A stretch of 64,000 nt of DNA. Source: Argentina anserina (lineage: Eukaryota; Streptophyta; Magnoliopsida; Rosales; Rosaceae). Both the position numbers and the translations under genes were made by a program. The notes under the pieces were generated by a model that worked only from the letters and a program-made list of their open reading frames with translations, had not been told where the DNA came from and made no database searches. Positions 12,197 through 24,978 of this stretch are shown one piece after another; the stretch's first letter is position 1, and the number at the start of each line of letters is the position of its first letter. Location: positions 22,134,001 to 22,198,000 of the forward strand of contig NC_065877.1 in NCBI RefSeq assembly GCF_933775445.1, read 5' to 3'.

Positions 12197-13918
12197 ATGA
12201 CAGAACCCTCATCAGATTTGCCACGAGAATGCTGGGAACACATCTTCAATCTCCTCGACCACTCCTCTCACTTGGCCCCCCTCTCTCTCGTCTCCAAGCA
12301 ATTCCTCCACATCACCAATCGCCTCTTACACACTCTCAAACTCTCCACTCCACCACCCCTCTCCATTCTCCCTCGTCTCCTCCACAGATTCCAATCCCTC
12401 AAACAACTAGACCTCACTGCCTTCAAAGGCGACACGAACCCACTTCTTCATCGTATCTCCCTATCCGGGTTAAACCTCGTATCACTCAACATCTCCAACC
12501 AAACAAGTTTACCAGTCAACGGATTAAGAATGTTCTCCTCCAGAATGGTCAACTTGAAGTCCTTGGATTGCTCCAAAGTCAGATTCTTACACGACAGTGA
12601 TCTAACTTTGATTGCAGAGTCGTTTCCTCTGCTCCAAGAGCTCGACATCAGCTACCCAGAATTCGGACCCGCCACTGTGACATCGGGTTGGAAACAACCC
12701 ATATCGGATTCGGGTATATATTCGCTGACAGTGAATCTCAAAAGTCTGAGGAGGATCAACCTCTCTGGTAATCACTTCATTACTGATGTGTCCCTTGTGC
12801 ATTTAGCAAAGCATTGCGTGTTGCTGACCCAAGTTGTTATTCATGGATGTGATTTCATAACACATAATGGTGTGGCTAGATTGATACGTGCATGTGGTAG
12901 CTTGAATAGTGTTTTGGCTTGTGGAATTGGGGTTTCCTCGTTAAGCTTAGGATTAGGATTATTAGAATGTGCACGGAAAAGCTCCGAGGCTTTGTGTGTT
13001 ATTGATTTTTCAGACTCGGTGGTTTCGGATGAACTGCTTTGTTCAGTAGCAGAAGCATGTTTTCCTATGAAGAAGTTAGTTCTTTCTAATTGTACAGGTT
13101 ATACATTTGCTGGGCTTTGTTTCTTAGTGAGGCATTACCCCTTGCTCGAGTACTTGGATCTTGAAGGAGCTGATTTTCTCACAGATAATGAAATCTTTGA
13201 GCTATCCATGTCCCTTGGTAGTATCACTTATATAAACCTTAGTTATTGCAGTCGAATCTCCGGTGCTGCCTTGTACACCCTCGCAAGAAACTGTCGGGTT
13301 TTAAATGGAATTACAATGGTAGGAACGAATGTTGGGGATGAAGAGTTGGAAACCGATATCGTGCCAAACCTTGGGATCAAATCTCTAAACTTCTGTAAGA
13401 ATATTTCGATGGGAGATCGGTTTATTGCAAATTATGTTTGCTTTTGCCCCAATTTGGAAATGCTTGATTTGAGCTATTGTATAAACATAACAGAAGACGG
13501 CATTGTAGATATTCTGAAAAGGTGCTCTAGGATTAGGCACTTGGACATAAGCACATGTGGTTTGATGGAGAATCTTTCCTTAGATTTTGAAGTTCCCCAG
13601 TTGGAGGTCTTGTGTGCAGGAGGATTGAGAATTAATGATTATGGATTGGCTATAATTGGTAATAGATGTTCCAGGCTACATAAATTGGACCTCTCGGGCT
13701 GCCTGTTTGTGACAGCAAACGGGGTGAAGGAAGTGGTGGATGGCTGCAAAGAATTAAGGGATATAAATTTGAGTTCGTGCTATAAGGTCGGTCTTTATAT
13801 TATTCCTTGGATGGTGTTTTCAAGGCCGTCACTCAAGAGGATTATACAACCTAGTGGTGCTTCTGTTCCTACTGGGAGTCAGAGAAACCATTTCTTGCGT
13901 CATGGTTACAGTTTATAG
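12197..13918 (+). CDS. F-box/LRR-repeat protein (SCF substrate receptor)
   Basis: This is a single-exon frame of 573 residues. Residues about 5-45 (SDLPRECWEHIFNLLDHSSHLAPLSLVSKQFLHITN) form an F-box, which docks to SKP1 in a cullin-RING ubiquitin ligase. From about residue 65 to 545 there are many leucine-rich repeats of the cysteine-containing type, for example LEYLDLEGADFLTDNEIF, LEMLDLSYCINITEDGIV and LHKLDLSGCLFVTANGV. This repeat type in SKP2/GRR1-like proteins forms the substrate-binding arc. The start is the first in-frame ATG; a CT-repeat leader lies just upstream. The tail after the last repeat is short and basic. The target substrate cannot be predicted from the sequence. A separate F-box/LRR gene lies at 45719-47123, but the two are not close copies. 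Confidence 0.93.
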   Translation: MTEPSSDLPRECWEHIFNLLDHSSHLAPLSLVSKQFLHITNRLLHTLKLSTPPPLSILPRLLHRFQSLKQLDLTAFKGDTNPLLHRISLSGLNLVSLNISNQTSLPVNGLRMFSSRMVNLKSLDCSKVRFLHDSDLTLIAESFPLLQELDISYPEFGPATVTSGWKQPISDSGIYSLTVNLKSLRRINLSGNHFITDVSLVHLAKHCVLLTQVVIHGCDFITHNGVARLIRACGSLNSVLACGIGVSSLSLGLGLLECARKSSEALCVIDFSDSVVSDELLCSVAEACFPMKKLVLSNCTGYTFAGLCFLVRHYPLLEYLDLEGADFLTDNEIFELSMSLGSITYINLSYCSRISGAALYTLARNCRVLNGITMVGTNVGDEELETDIVPNLGIKSLNFCKNISMGDRFIANYVCFCPNLEMLDLSYCINITEDGIVDILKRCSRIRHLDISTCGLMENLSLDFEVPQLEVLCAGGLRINDYGLAIIGNRCSRLHKLDLSGCLFVTANGVKEVVDGCKELRDINLSSCYKVGLYIIPWMVFSRPSLKRIIQPSGASVPTGSQRNHFLRHGYSL

Positions 13919-14643
13919 TATTCCTTTCAAATAGTTTTATTTTTATTTTTCAGGTCTATTGAGAATTTGAGATTGAAGATATGATCTTGTTCATCTTATA
14001 AGGTAAGCTCAATTTGTTTAACCACAAAATACTGGCTGTGGGAATTTATCGATGATGTTTCAGATGTTGGTATACATTTTTAGTTTGGATATTCCCACTT
14101 GAATTTTGTTCAGTTACAAGAGACTATCACAAAATTTTCTTTGCATCTAATGTATGCTGCATTTATCTTTGTATATAATGTCTCATTGTCTCTTCATGAG
14201 AATATAGTGGACCTTGCATAGAATCAAAACTAAGGACAAGATTTCTTTTGTTCATCTCAATTATTCACTGCATCTAAACTCTATAAAATGGATTCCAGTA
14301 CTTTAGAGAATGTCCAAAACCAAGGACAACATTTCTCCCTTCTGAGACTTTTTTGAGTTGAAGGAGGTTTGACTTGTCTAGTCTAATAAACAAAGCCATT
14401 GTTCTAACACTTATGCAAGAGCCAGAGCCATTGTTTTGTAGATAGCAAATATGTATAATTTCTATTCATATAGTGATGATTTCATATATTGGCCAGACTA
14501 TAGTTTTTCTACTTCATGAAACTTACAGATTTCCTACTGATCTGTTTTCATAGTATTACACACGCAAGTTCATATACATATCGTGATAACTATATATATT
14601 CCCACCATGGTAGTAGGCTTTGGTTTTGGATTGAATTGGTACA
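13919..14643. other. Convergent intergenic region
   Basis: This AT-rich sequence between the stop codons of the convergent F-box and protease genes holds both 3' untranslated regions. Nothing else is evident. Confidence 0.5.
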
Positions 14644-15800
14644 TTACGCAGTGGGGTAAGAGGCTTCCATGGCAATGCCACAAAGGCCTTCAGGTGCAGC
14701 AACATCTCTTTGCATTCTTATGTAACCTTCTTCACCCCACTGTGCACCCCATGAATTCTTTACTAGCCAGAATTTGGTCCCATCAGCACTCACGCCGTAG
14801 CCAACAGCGGTAACACCATGGTCTAGTTCTGTTCCACATGTTCCTGTGAAAACACCACTTGAGTATAACTGGAAGTCATATCCACTAGCATCAATGGCAA
14901 CAGAAATTGGTTGGTTAGCCACGGCCTTAAGGAGAGCGCTTTCACTGTTTGCAGGCACATCTTCGTGGCCGGTTATCGTGGCTGCATGGCCTGCTTCTGC
15001 CTTGGCATTGCATGTACCATCAGTAGCGGTGTAGGGATAATTAGCCTCTGTATTGATACCGTGATTTTGAATAACGAACTGGAAGGCATCGTCCATAAGG
15101 CCACCTGAACAACCTTGGTCGACACCTTTGACGTCACAGTCTACCAGCTCTTGCTCAGACAAAGAGATCAGTTTTCCAGTTGTAAGTTGAGTGATCCCTT
15201 CCATGGCTCCCACTGCCGAGAATGCCCAACAACTTCCTGTATACATTTTTATTGCACATATGTAGCATTTAGAATTAGTAGCATTGATCATGTACATTTT
15301 TTGTTCTTTTGCAAAATGGAAAATGATCTTATGACCAAACCAGAAACAGAGAGAATGCTATGATACATACCACATTGGCCTTGGTCCTTGACTGGAGTGA
15401 CAGCTCCCTTCTTTCTCCAGTCCATTGTCGCCGGCACAGTAGCATTTTCATACTTGAAAGTTGTGGTTTTTGTGGAACATTCATGCCCCAAGAATCGGTT
15501 TCTTGAAGCAGTGAACTCTTCATTTGTAAGGTCTGCAAATTGGTTCAGACTCAATTTGTAAAGTTTGTTTCCATCTTTGTTGGAAGATTCTACATATGCC
15601 TCGTTCTCCTTGAATATCTTGAAGCGATCCTCCTCATTGATTTCATTATACACACGTCCATTGCGAGCTATCCATTGCTCAAACCTCCCATAAGCTAATG
15701 CATCTTGGAGACTGCGAGAAGTGGCTTCTGAAGACCAAGCCCCCAATATGATCAGAACTAAGGCCAAGCAGATATATTTTCTCTGGTTGGTGAACTCCAT
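14644..15800 (-). CDS. Papain-like cysteine protease, SAG12/SAG39 type
   Basis: There are two exons, 15800-15371 and 15236-14644. They join through a GTATG donor and TACAG acceptor inside the codon of the catalytic-site motif, giving 340 residues. The order is signal peptide (about 1-27), I29 inhibitory prodomain with an ERFNIN-like helix ([18 protein letters not shown]) and [11 protein letters not shown], then a C1A catalytic domain. Catalytic residues are visible: Cys in [12 protein letters not shown], His in [11 protein letters not shown] and Asn in [14 protein letters not shown]. There is no C-terminal granulin domain or KDEL signal. The enzyme is expected to be secreted or vacuolar and activated by prodomain cleavage, with a role in protein breakdown during senescence or stress, as known for this subfamily. 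A TATATAAA on the minus strand at 15879-15872 lies about 72 bases before the ATG. Confidence 0.95.
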
Positions 15801-15871
15801 TGCAAGCTAGAATTTGAACGTTGTTGTTGAATGTGAGGAGGTGTAGTGAAATGCTAGGACTAGTCACATAG

Positions 15872-15879
15872 TTTATATA
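15872..15879 (-). promoter_or_regulatory. TATA box of the cysteine protease gene
   Basis: TATATAAA on the minus strand, about 72 bases upstream of the ATG. This places transcription start roughly 40 bases before the start codon. Confidence 0.6.
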
Positions 15880-15899
15880 CACAAGATGATGGCCTTTGT

Positions 15900-17381
15900 A
15901 TATTACCTCCGTGCCCCGAAATGCGGTTTGGCATGTCCATACTCCTTGCCCCAGGAAATGCTCTGATATGAACTTGCTGTAAGATTAATATATAGGTAAT
16001 ATGACTACTGTTCTAATTTGACACTTGTCTTGCTAAACCCTTATTATCTCTGTCCTCTTGTGTCCTGTGGCTAATTAACTTATATGCAGATAGCCTAATA
16101 ACCACAAGAATGTATTAACTTAAATCTGAAGAAAAAAAAGTCGGAAGAAGTCTATAACTTGATTAGTTCGGTTGTTGACAGACCCAAAAACAAACAAAAA
16201 AACAGTTTCTGGTTAAAATGTCTTGCAAAGATGCTTACTCTTGTGAAAGGGTGAAATGGCCGGCCTAAAATTTGTTCAGTTAGAATGCACGCAGTCTCTA
16301 TCTACAACGAAGTTTGCTGAACTTGTTATAAGCACTTAAAACATATTATGCTGAAGATATGTGTGTGTGTGTGTGTTTCTCTAAAAAGAAGAGTATTTTG
16401 ATGCAATGTTCATACAAGAAGACAGTAAAAAGGATGAAACGTTGGGTTACTTGGGTAGGTTGGTATTTATAGGTGACTCTCACATGGAAGGGTAACTTAA
16501 GCTAGGTAAGCAATTAAAATGCTTGAAGATTCTCAAATGGAGTACTTATCGTAGTTACTATGAATGTGGTCAAGTATAGACATATCTATCCGAGTAGTAA
16601 CTACTTTACCTTTGGCATGCAGTTCCGGATGCAACAGTTCTTGAATGCAAACTTGGTAGATGAAAGCACTTTTTTTTTGGTCAATGGTTATACGAAAGTC
16701 AAAATATATGTAGTAAAAATGAAAATCAAATCAAAGCTTTACCATGGCTTACATGGATCCATATAGTCTCTAGTCTACTGATATGTTCAAGTTCATTCAG
16801 TAAAGCTGTAAAACTGATGCATTCTTGCCTTTTTTAAGTTCTTATTTGACTAGAGAATTCAATATGAGCCATCATTGTGTTAATCTCCGGGGAAGCTTAT
16901 TTAGAAAGCTATTTGTCTTCAACTGCTGCAGAATATGTACTTGTCCATATCGGTTCGGGTGGTTAGCCACATGAGATGAAAGTGTGAAATATATGTGCTC
17001 AGACTCTACCAGGAAAAGCCATTGTCTCAAGGGAACGTTACATGAGTTACCTGACATGCAAATTTTAGCAACAATTTGGCACTACAACCAGAAAAAAGGA
17101 ATTGCGTTACAGTAGAACTAAAAAACCAGATTATGCAGGCCAGTAGGAGGTTATGTAAGAGGTGGAACTGATCTAGGGGCCTTATTTCGAACTATCAATC
17201 AATCGGATAAGAAATGTGAAATACAATTATGCCTTGCCAAAAAAAAAACTGAAAAGGAGTGAAAAGAAAAGGAGAAGAAACCAACATGAACTATCTATTT
17301 CATTCTATCCATACAAAATTATGAATGCATGGTTAACCAGACACAGTACATTACTGAATAGAGAAAACCTATAAAAATGCT
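15900..17381. other. Intergenic region
   Basis: Protease promoter-proximal sequence followed by AT-rich spacer, with a (GT)n microsatellite at about 16360-16376. No gene is supported. Confidence 0.4.
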
Positions 17382-18715
17382 CTAATTCTTGTAATGTTTC
17401 TTGTACTCTTGTTTGACATCTGGCGTGTCCCGGAGACCAAGTTTGGAGAGAACAAGGCAGTAAGAGTCCCAGTCAGTTCTTCGGAGATACTTCAATAGCT
17501 TCTTCCTCCTCTGCACCATTGCTTGAAGACCCTTGAGTGAATGCTTATCCTACAGAAGAAATAAGAGTCATTACTTGGAGACAGAAACTTGTAATTGAAC
17601 TATATGTTAAGCATCTTTTCTTTAAGAAGGAAACAAAATTGAAAAGCACAAATAAATGATTGTTACCTTCTTGTGTAAAACCGAAGAAAGATGTTTAATC
17701 TTAGTTGTGAGTTGTGCCACTGCACAGTGAAGAAAAATTGTTAGCAAAAATCCAAAATCCTGAATCATACCATTGCTTACTTATTACATCAAAAGTCAAA
17801 ATCTTTTGTTTATCCGGCTAGGAAAAGAATATGAACTCTGTTATCCATAAAAAACTTAATAGGACAAATTTGTATAGAGCTCCTCAGCAATTTTATATAT
17901 AATTGATACCCAGAAAGTTCATATTACTTTCAAATTATAGATAAAAGAACTACCGATAGCCATCCGAATGAATAATATAGCGGTAATCCACAAGCCTATG
18001 AACACTAAGTTCCTGTATTAAAGGTTTGATGCTCAAGCAAACCCTTCAACATTGAGTCAGTTGCAGTTCAAAACCCCACCCTCTAGTTACATGAACAAGA
18101 ACAGCATACTTTTAGCCTTTCCCGGCCACAAATTCCTACATACTAATAACATATCCATGCTGTAGCTAATCTCCGAAACACACCAATTCTTGAATTCTAA
18201 CCAGTTTCCATCAATAAACTAAGTATCAATTTTCCACATTGTTTGCTTCTTGCGCTTTCTGATAAGCAATCACAGCCAAAGAAAGAAAAACCTCAAAGGA
18301 GGCACAACACTTAAAGTCCTCCAAACCTACAGTGTAAGGGTGTTGTGAATCGACAGAGGTTTCTGTAATCAAAAACAAGAAAAAAGAATGTGTGTAGCAC
18401 TTAAATCCCCTAAGTGGGATCATAATCAAACGATAAATTGTTTCTTCTGCACCATATAAACACAAGGGAGTCCTTGACCATGAAACCCCCCCCCCCCCCC
18501 CCCCCCCCCAAGCGAGCACCCAATTCTATCTAAAAAAATAAACCTAGCCAGACTCATTCTGTCCTATAAAAAAACAGTGGTCCACCAGATATAAGGTCTG
18601 AGACATCTTTCTTCATAGGATAAGCCATTAGGTTGTCTGTCCTAAAGTATGAAAGTATATGAGCTAGTTGGACTTGTATAGAAAGCGAGTACAAATTATG
18701 CGTTCTTGTATGACC

Positions 18716-18746
<31 letters not shown>

Positions 18747-21050
18747 CAAAACATGTACCTTGTACTCGTGCAGAACCACAATCTGACTCTGACATTTTAA
18801 ATTCATCTCTAACTTCGGCAAGCTGAATTTTCAGCTTTTCTGCAGAAGACATATTATCTGGATGGAAGTACTGCATTCAATATAGGATCGCACATTTAGG
18901 AACCATACTTCTGAATATAGATCATCATTGACAATTTTACCTCATGTGAGAACTATAACAATACAAATGCACATCAAACTCTCTACAAACAGACACCTTC
19001 CAATGGATACCACTATAAATGTGTCCCACTTAAATATATAACCAACAATACAAAGACCGGTTGAGTTGCATCTTCTACTGTGAATATATACAAATATCAA
19101 TGACTAACCATATAATCAGGATAGTACTCATGACCTTAAGAAAGAGCACATTGGAAATCATTCCATTGGCAATTTATCAAAATCCCAATATCATCAAAAA
19201 TAGAAAGCAAGATGCCATAAAATTCAGTAAATGTCCTTCGTTGACTTATAAAACATATTCTAAATTTAATTTGTAAATGAGAGCAATTTCCTCAAGATAA
19301 ATTGAATTTATGAATTGTGTGAAAAAGTCACGAATGATGCAAACGTTAAGAGTGTTATACTTGCCTTCTCAACCAAACCTTCCTTCGGCGGTTTTGACAC
19401 ATACTCGGGAACTTTACCTATATCTATCATAGAAAGCCTGTGTGCTGAAACAAAAAGAAAAAAAAAATCAATGGCTTGCAGAGGACCCCAAACTAAGAAT
19501 AAATAAAGCAAATATTGAAATATTTGTTCCAGCTATAATTGTATATTAAAAGTACAAACACAAGCTCCAATTTGTCAACTACTCTCACTCTACATACCTA
19601 TAAGCCAGGACTTTTCTGTAATATGGGAATACAAAAGCTAAGAAAAAAGGGCAGGACATGATCCTAGAGCTTAGAACAGGAGCCGTTTTCATTGAGACCT
19701 AGGACATAGTTTCAATATTAACCAGATTGGGCATAAGAATAATTATGTTTTTGCTAATACACATGTATTACATTTCTGTGAAATAAAAGCAAGCTAAAAT
19801 TTTAGCTTGAAAGTTTTACTCAATGATGTAAGCGAACAAATTAGTAAACGCTAGCTGACTAAGCTCTCATTGTCACACCGATTACTACATTTTCAAAACT
19901 AGGTAAGAATATAAGATCACATATCAAGCAGTCAAACAATAATTAAAATTTTCTCATTGAGTAATTAGAGACGCATCCTGTATAGCAAGTAACAAAACAG
20001 CAATCTTAGTATACAACTTCACCTTCTCATAACTATTTTGGGTGTATATACTGTTATATTGAGAACTTCACTTAAATTAATGAAACAGAAAACATCAGAC
20101 AATTACTCTGCATCTTCTCTATAACTGATCATCTACAGTATTTAAAGCCTCACAAAACAAAATATGTGATTTCTAATTATATAAAAATTAAACAGACTGT
20201 TAAACTTAAGAACAGCAAATCAAAAACATGACAAAACAAAATGGGTATACTCACTATTATGTTTCTTAAGCTTCTCCTCATCGGAATCCTTCAAGACCAC
20301 CAAGCTCTCCCTAATGTCATCAATATTCACCGGCCCCCGATTCCTGGTCTCATTCTTCTCCATCTCCCTCAGCTTCACCAACCTCTCACTCAGCTCCTCA
20401 ACTGAAAACTCGCCGCCTTCCTCCTCCTCCTCAGGCCTCAGCATCATCAGCTTCTGCCCCATTTCCTCGTAGCTATAACTCCTCACAAACTCCGTCCTCA
20501 ATCTCCTCTCCTTCTCATCCCCCTTCTCCCTGTTCCTCTCCCTATCAAACAGCCCCGGCAGCCCTCCCCTGTCGCCGCCGCCGCTCTCCTTGGAGCCGCC
20601 AAAGATGTCACCGAACTTTGAAATGGACGCCAATCTCTTCTCGCTCTGCTCGGTCCTGATCACCTTGAGGCTGTCCCGGATGGACTTGATGTCCGCTGCC
20701 TTGCCGCTGCTGACGCGGTTCTTGTAAAGCTCCTGGAACGAAATCTGGGCCGGCGGCGGTGTCGCGGAGGAGGTTGGGGAGTCGGTGGGGTTGCGGAGGC
20801 GGAACTGGGAGAGATTCTTGCGGATTTCGGCGAGGGAGGCGGAGTTGGGGGCGCGGGAGGGAGGAGGAGGAGAAGGAGTGGGTGGGGATTGGGAGCGGTG
20901 GCGGAGGCTGGATTTGACGTCGCTGAAGTAATCGGAGATGGAGGAGGAGGATGGGTCGGATGGGTCTGAGGAGGAGGAGGAGAGGCGGGTGAGAGATGGT
21001 GGGGTGGTGGTCAGGGTGCGGGGGATGGGTCTGAGACGGAGAGCCATCAT
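17382..21050 (-). CDS. uS15 family ribosomal protein, probably organellar
   Basis: Five exons (21050-20255, 19444-19365, 18870-18759, 17719-17667, 17549-17382) join in frame to 402 residues. The C-terminal ~90 residues are the uS15 RNA-binding domain: VAQLTTKIKHLSSVLHKK, then DKHSLKGLQAMVQRRKKLLKYLRRTDWDSYCLVLSKLGLRD. Histidine, aspartate/serine and RRKKLLKYL positions match bacterial S15, which binds 16S rRNA. The ~300-residue N-terminal extension is rich in Ser, Pro, Arg and Glu and begins with a basic, acid-free leader (MMALRLRPIPRTLTTTPPSLTRLSSSSS). This predicts mitochondrial or plastid import. Plant organellar S15 proteins with long extensions are known. Intron 2 uses a GC donor (GAGAAG|GCAAGT). 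A second ATG directly follows the first, so the start is uncertain by one codon. Confidence 0.88.
18486..18509. repeat. Poly-C tract in an intron
   Basis: About 24 consecutive C bases lie within intron 3 of the uS15 gene. Such runs are length-variable and hard to sequence, so the exact count is unreliable. Confidence 0.9.
18718..18746. repeat. (AT)n microsatellite
   Basis: An uninterrupted AT dinucleotide run lies just downstream, in gene orientation, of the exon 3 donor of the uS15 gene. Confidence 0.9.
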
Positions 21051-23840
21051 CGGCTGAAATTGATGAAGGCGTAGGTTTTGAAATGGCGGAGTAGAAGAAC
21101 AAGAGGAGGAGAGTGTAGGGGGGTTTTATTGTTTTTGGGCCGATGAGGTAAAACTGTAAATGTAAAATGTTCACCTATTTTTCCTCAAACCCTCCGAGCC
21201 AGATCAAGTGATATTGATCATATATCCAGGTGTAGCTTTCTTATCCAACTTTGTTTCCTATATATATTTCTGTTCTGTTCTTATATTTCTTTCCAGCAAT
21301 TCTATTCTTGAAGCTGCTCTTCATGTTTTTCGTTTATGGCATGATGAGCTTCGTTTGGTTGTTCTTGGTCCGTATTGTTAAATCCTTATTTCTATTTTAG
21401 TTTCTTTTGGATTTTACAGGTAGCAGGGAGGAGAAGCAAAGATTCAACCTCGACAGTGCAAAAACGCAGAAGCTCAATAAAGATAAAAGTGAAACATGTG
21501 ATCGGATCGATGAGTTTGTAATACTCAGCCTGTTTATGTGCATATATAGAAGTTTTGCTGGAGTACGCTGACTAGAGGAACTGCAGTTTGCATGAACAAC
21601 AAAAAGAAGGATTGAAACAACAACAAACTTCATCATCAACTATGTCCGGCATTACGAACTTACTGTGAATGACATTGTAGATCTGGACTATAAGTAATCT
21701 TCTTTCTAGATATGACCTCCAGTAGTAGTGCTTCACTTTTATCTTTTGAAATGTAAGGTACGTACGAGCGTAACATATGCGTAGAAATGCTATGATCTTA
21801 CAATGTCGCTCTTTGTACCTCGGATAAGTTCTACCACGGATAATATAAACTGAGAAGTAGGACATCTTCAACATTACTCCTCTTGGTATGCAAAAACTCC
21901 TCATTCACCATCTTCAGTACCCTCAAATTTATTCCTCAAAAATACTTCCATCACAAAAAGAAAATTTATTCCTCAAAAGTCTTTAATTTTAAATCACAAT
22001 GCCGTACGGCGGAGCAAAGCGCAGCCCAACTACCTAGTATGTATTAAATTCATAGGCGTCCAATTCAATTTTTCAATGACTCATCTGGACAATTTAATCT
22101 TATTTACTCTAGTTGTGTATTATTTTGTATTTTTGTTTATTTTGAGAATGCTTCCAAAAAGCATAAAGATTTATAACCAATTTCTCATCATTGCAAGAAA
22201 ACTAATGGTCTATTTATGAAAATGGCGTTGCTAAATGTACTTAGTAAATCTCTTAATAGACTCATCAGACTTTCTACACCTATAAAATTACTAACTACAC
22301 CCATCAATTTTCCTATAGTACCCTTCTCTTATATTGCTAAGCAAAATACACCCCGTACGGCTGTGCCCAAACCCAGTAGCATCTTCTCTTTCTCCGCCTC
22401 ACGTCGGTTAGAAACTCAATTTTGGGTTCGGAGATACATGTTCTAGTAGTAATGGTAAGTGGAGAAATTCTATAATGCTAAATGCTTTCACTGCTTTGTT
22501 TACAAATATGTATACTTAACTGGATAAATATTATAATTAAGTTAATTTTAAATTAAAACAACATAATCTTTCAAAAGTGAAGACAATTCCATTACGACCT
22601 GCACATGTTTCACTCCTAATAGTTAGTAAGCCTTCAACTCATAAAATTGATTCATCGCATAATCAAGAACTAATATTCAAATTAAATATTGGTATATTCA
22701 GTGGTGGATCTAGGAAAGTTCCTCATCCAAGGTAAGAATTTTTTTTGTCACTTGAAATAAAAATCAAATTCTTAAGAATAGAACTTTTCGATCAAACAAT
22801 GCACGGTAATTGTCCGTGACACGATTTCATATTTTGAAATATAGCATTACATCAATACCAATGATATTTCAATTGTTTTCTTAATATAAACAAGCACACC
22901 ATCAAAACAGCTGCTATAATAGCAATTTAGGATTTACTTTTTGCACATCTAAACTATAATATAATTTGATAAATTCAATCAAAGTTAGCAAACTAACAAA
23001 GCATCCCCTAAAGCATTCAATCTCAAGCAACAAATTTACATCATAAACATTCAAATAACAAACGGATTGAAAAATGAGAAAAAAAAAGTTTAAGAATTTA
23101 AGTTTAGACTTTAGATCAAGGAACAAGCATTTACTTGAAAGAGTTCAATTTTAAACTTTAGGTTAATAGTTTTTACTTTTCACTTCCGTTTGGGTTCATG
23201 GAGGAGACAACTCAACTTTGATGCTTTTTGTGACATTTGTCTTTTGAGAATTGGTCTGGGTCCCTGGGTGAATTAACGCAAAAGTTGGTATTTGATCAAT
23301 AATTAATAAACCACCCTAAAACGACGTCGTTTGATCTTAAACCAGACTATTAAAAAAATATAAGCCTCTATTTCCTCTGCATGTCGTCTTCTTCCTCCAT
23401 CCTCACCGGAAATTGCCATTTTCATATGACATTTCTGTACGAAAACTTCATCCTCGACGCCCGGCAGCAAAAACCTAGCCTAGGAAGTTGCCTAGACCCG
23501 CTCACGCGTGGATCCGACACTTCGTATGTTGGATGATGTTGTTGGATAATCTCTGCTGGCATCATATATCAATTGGGTACGGAGTGTGATCCTTTGTGTT
23601 GAATTACCACGGAATGGGATTGGGAATCGGGTTACTTGAATCTGAAATGCAGACTTGCCAAGTGCTTGGTGCCAGATTGCCATTGGCTTGCCTGGACGAG
23701 GCTGAAAATCAAAGCCATTCGGTGCCTCTGCAATTTCATTTTGCTGGGTACAACAAATAATAATTAGAACTGTTTGAGCGGCGGAGAAAAATGGGAAATT
23801 TATCAAAATTGTATGGTTGTATAAAGTTTGCGTGGTCTAT
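21051..23840. other. Intergenic region
   Basis: The uS15 promoter side is followed by AT-rich spacer. Small frames at 22216-22446 (+) and 23492-23806 (-) have plausible lengths but no recognisable domain. The first begins with a basic, leader-like peptide. I do not call either a gene. Confidence 0.35.
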
Positions 23841-23843
23841 TAA

Positions 23844-24975
23844 GGGGTGTATTGGATATAGATTTGTGTTGATTTATTTTAATTGACAGACTTTTTGAAA
23901 TGTCCACAGACTTTTATAGACTTGTTAAAATTACTGATTTCAACTATAGACTTTTGGATGATTTTACAAACTTTTATTGATTCATGAATTCCACATAATT
24001 CATATTGATTGATTTATATAGATTTCTCAATATTCATGATGTATGTGCATACCATGTCTCTCAACTATAAGCCCACGGTTTCGTGATAATTTGTTTCACT
24101 CCTTGTTGCGCCTTAAGTATTTAGGTTGTTTTATGGTTCTCTGACACCTCATGGATGCTATTGAACAAGAATTTAATGCATGGTAAGAAAATTTTTATAT
24201 GGAACAATTTTTATTCTAAGCAAATTTATTAGTTGTATAACATGTATCTTTTACAAAGAAATTAGAAAATCTCGATTATTTTATAAGAAAATAAAAAAAT
24301 TCTTCAAATTTAATATATCGACCATTAGGTACCAAAAAAATAGAAATAAATAAATGTTTTGGGAAGTTTTAAGCTAAAGAAATGGGTGTTCATAAAATAT
24401 TGATATGATTATTATTCTCATGTCTTTTTATGTACTTCTTTCATCGTTATTGTTTTTATTATTAGCACTAGACATGTGTCCACATATAAGAATGAGGTTT
24501 TAATTTGAATAAAGATAAAAGGTAAGAACATAACATAAAGAAAAAACAATCATGAAATCATAGATTACATAAACATGTCGGTTCTAGGAAAAATAATTGG
24601 TAAAAAAAAGACAAAAAGAAAATAAAAAAATGCTGGAGAAAACAAACTATAATGAGAAAGTACATAAAAATCTTTGGTCTAAAAGTTAGATAATTTTTGG
24701 ATTGTGGTGTGTATAATTAACACCAAAAAGTCCATTGGTTTATAATTTCATAAGTATGAATGATATTTTAAATACGCACAGACTTCTACTCATTTTAAAA
24801 AGTTCTGATTAAATACCTTCAGACTTTTATGGATTCCATAATGACTTTTAAAAATCATAATTGAATACACATAGGCTTGTATGAATAATTAAAAATTTGT
24901 ATTGAATACACCTAAACTTTTGAATTTCATAAATTTCTTTAGAACTCTCACTAAATCCATATACAATACACTCCC
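23844..24975. mobile_element. PIF/Harbinger-like non-autonomous element
   Basis: The left end reads GGGGTGTATTGGATATAGAT. The right end, reversed, reads GGGAGTGTATTGTATATGGA, which is an imperfect terminal inverted repeat. The trinucleotide TAA flanks both sides (23841-23843 and 24976-24978). A TAA/TTA duplication with G-rich ends is the hallmark of PIF/Harbinger and Tourist-type elements. The ~200 bp inside each end carry many AGACTTTTA-type subterminal repeats in opposite orientations. No transposase is visible. Confidence 0.6.
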
Positions 24976-24978
24976 TAA

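Noticed and set aside
22216..22446. 76-residue frame with a basic, mitochondrial-leader-like start
   Set aside because: No homologous domain, no splice continuation, and it lies in AT-rich spacer.
23492..23806. 104-residue minus-strand frame
   Set aside because: Plausible composition but no recognisable family, and no supporting promoter or exons seen.
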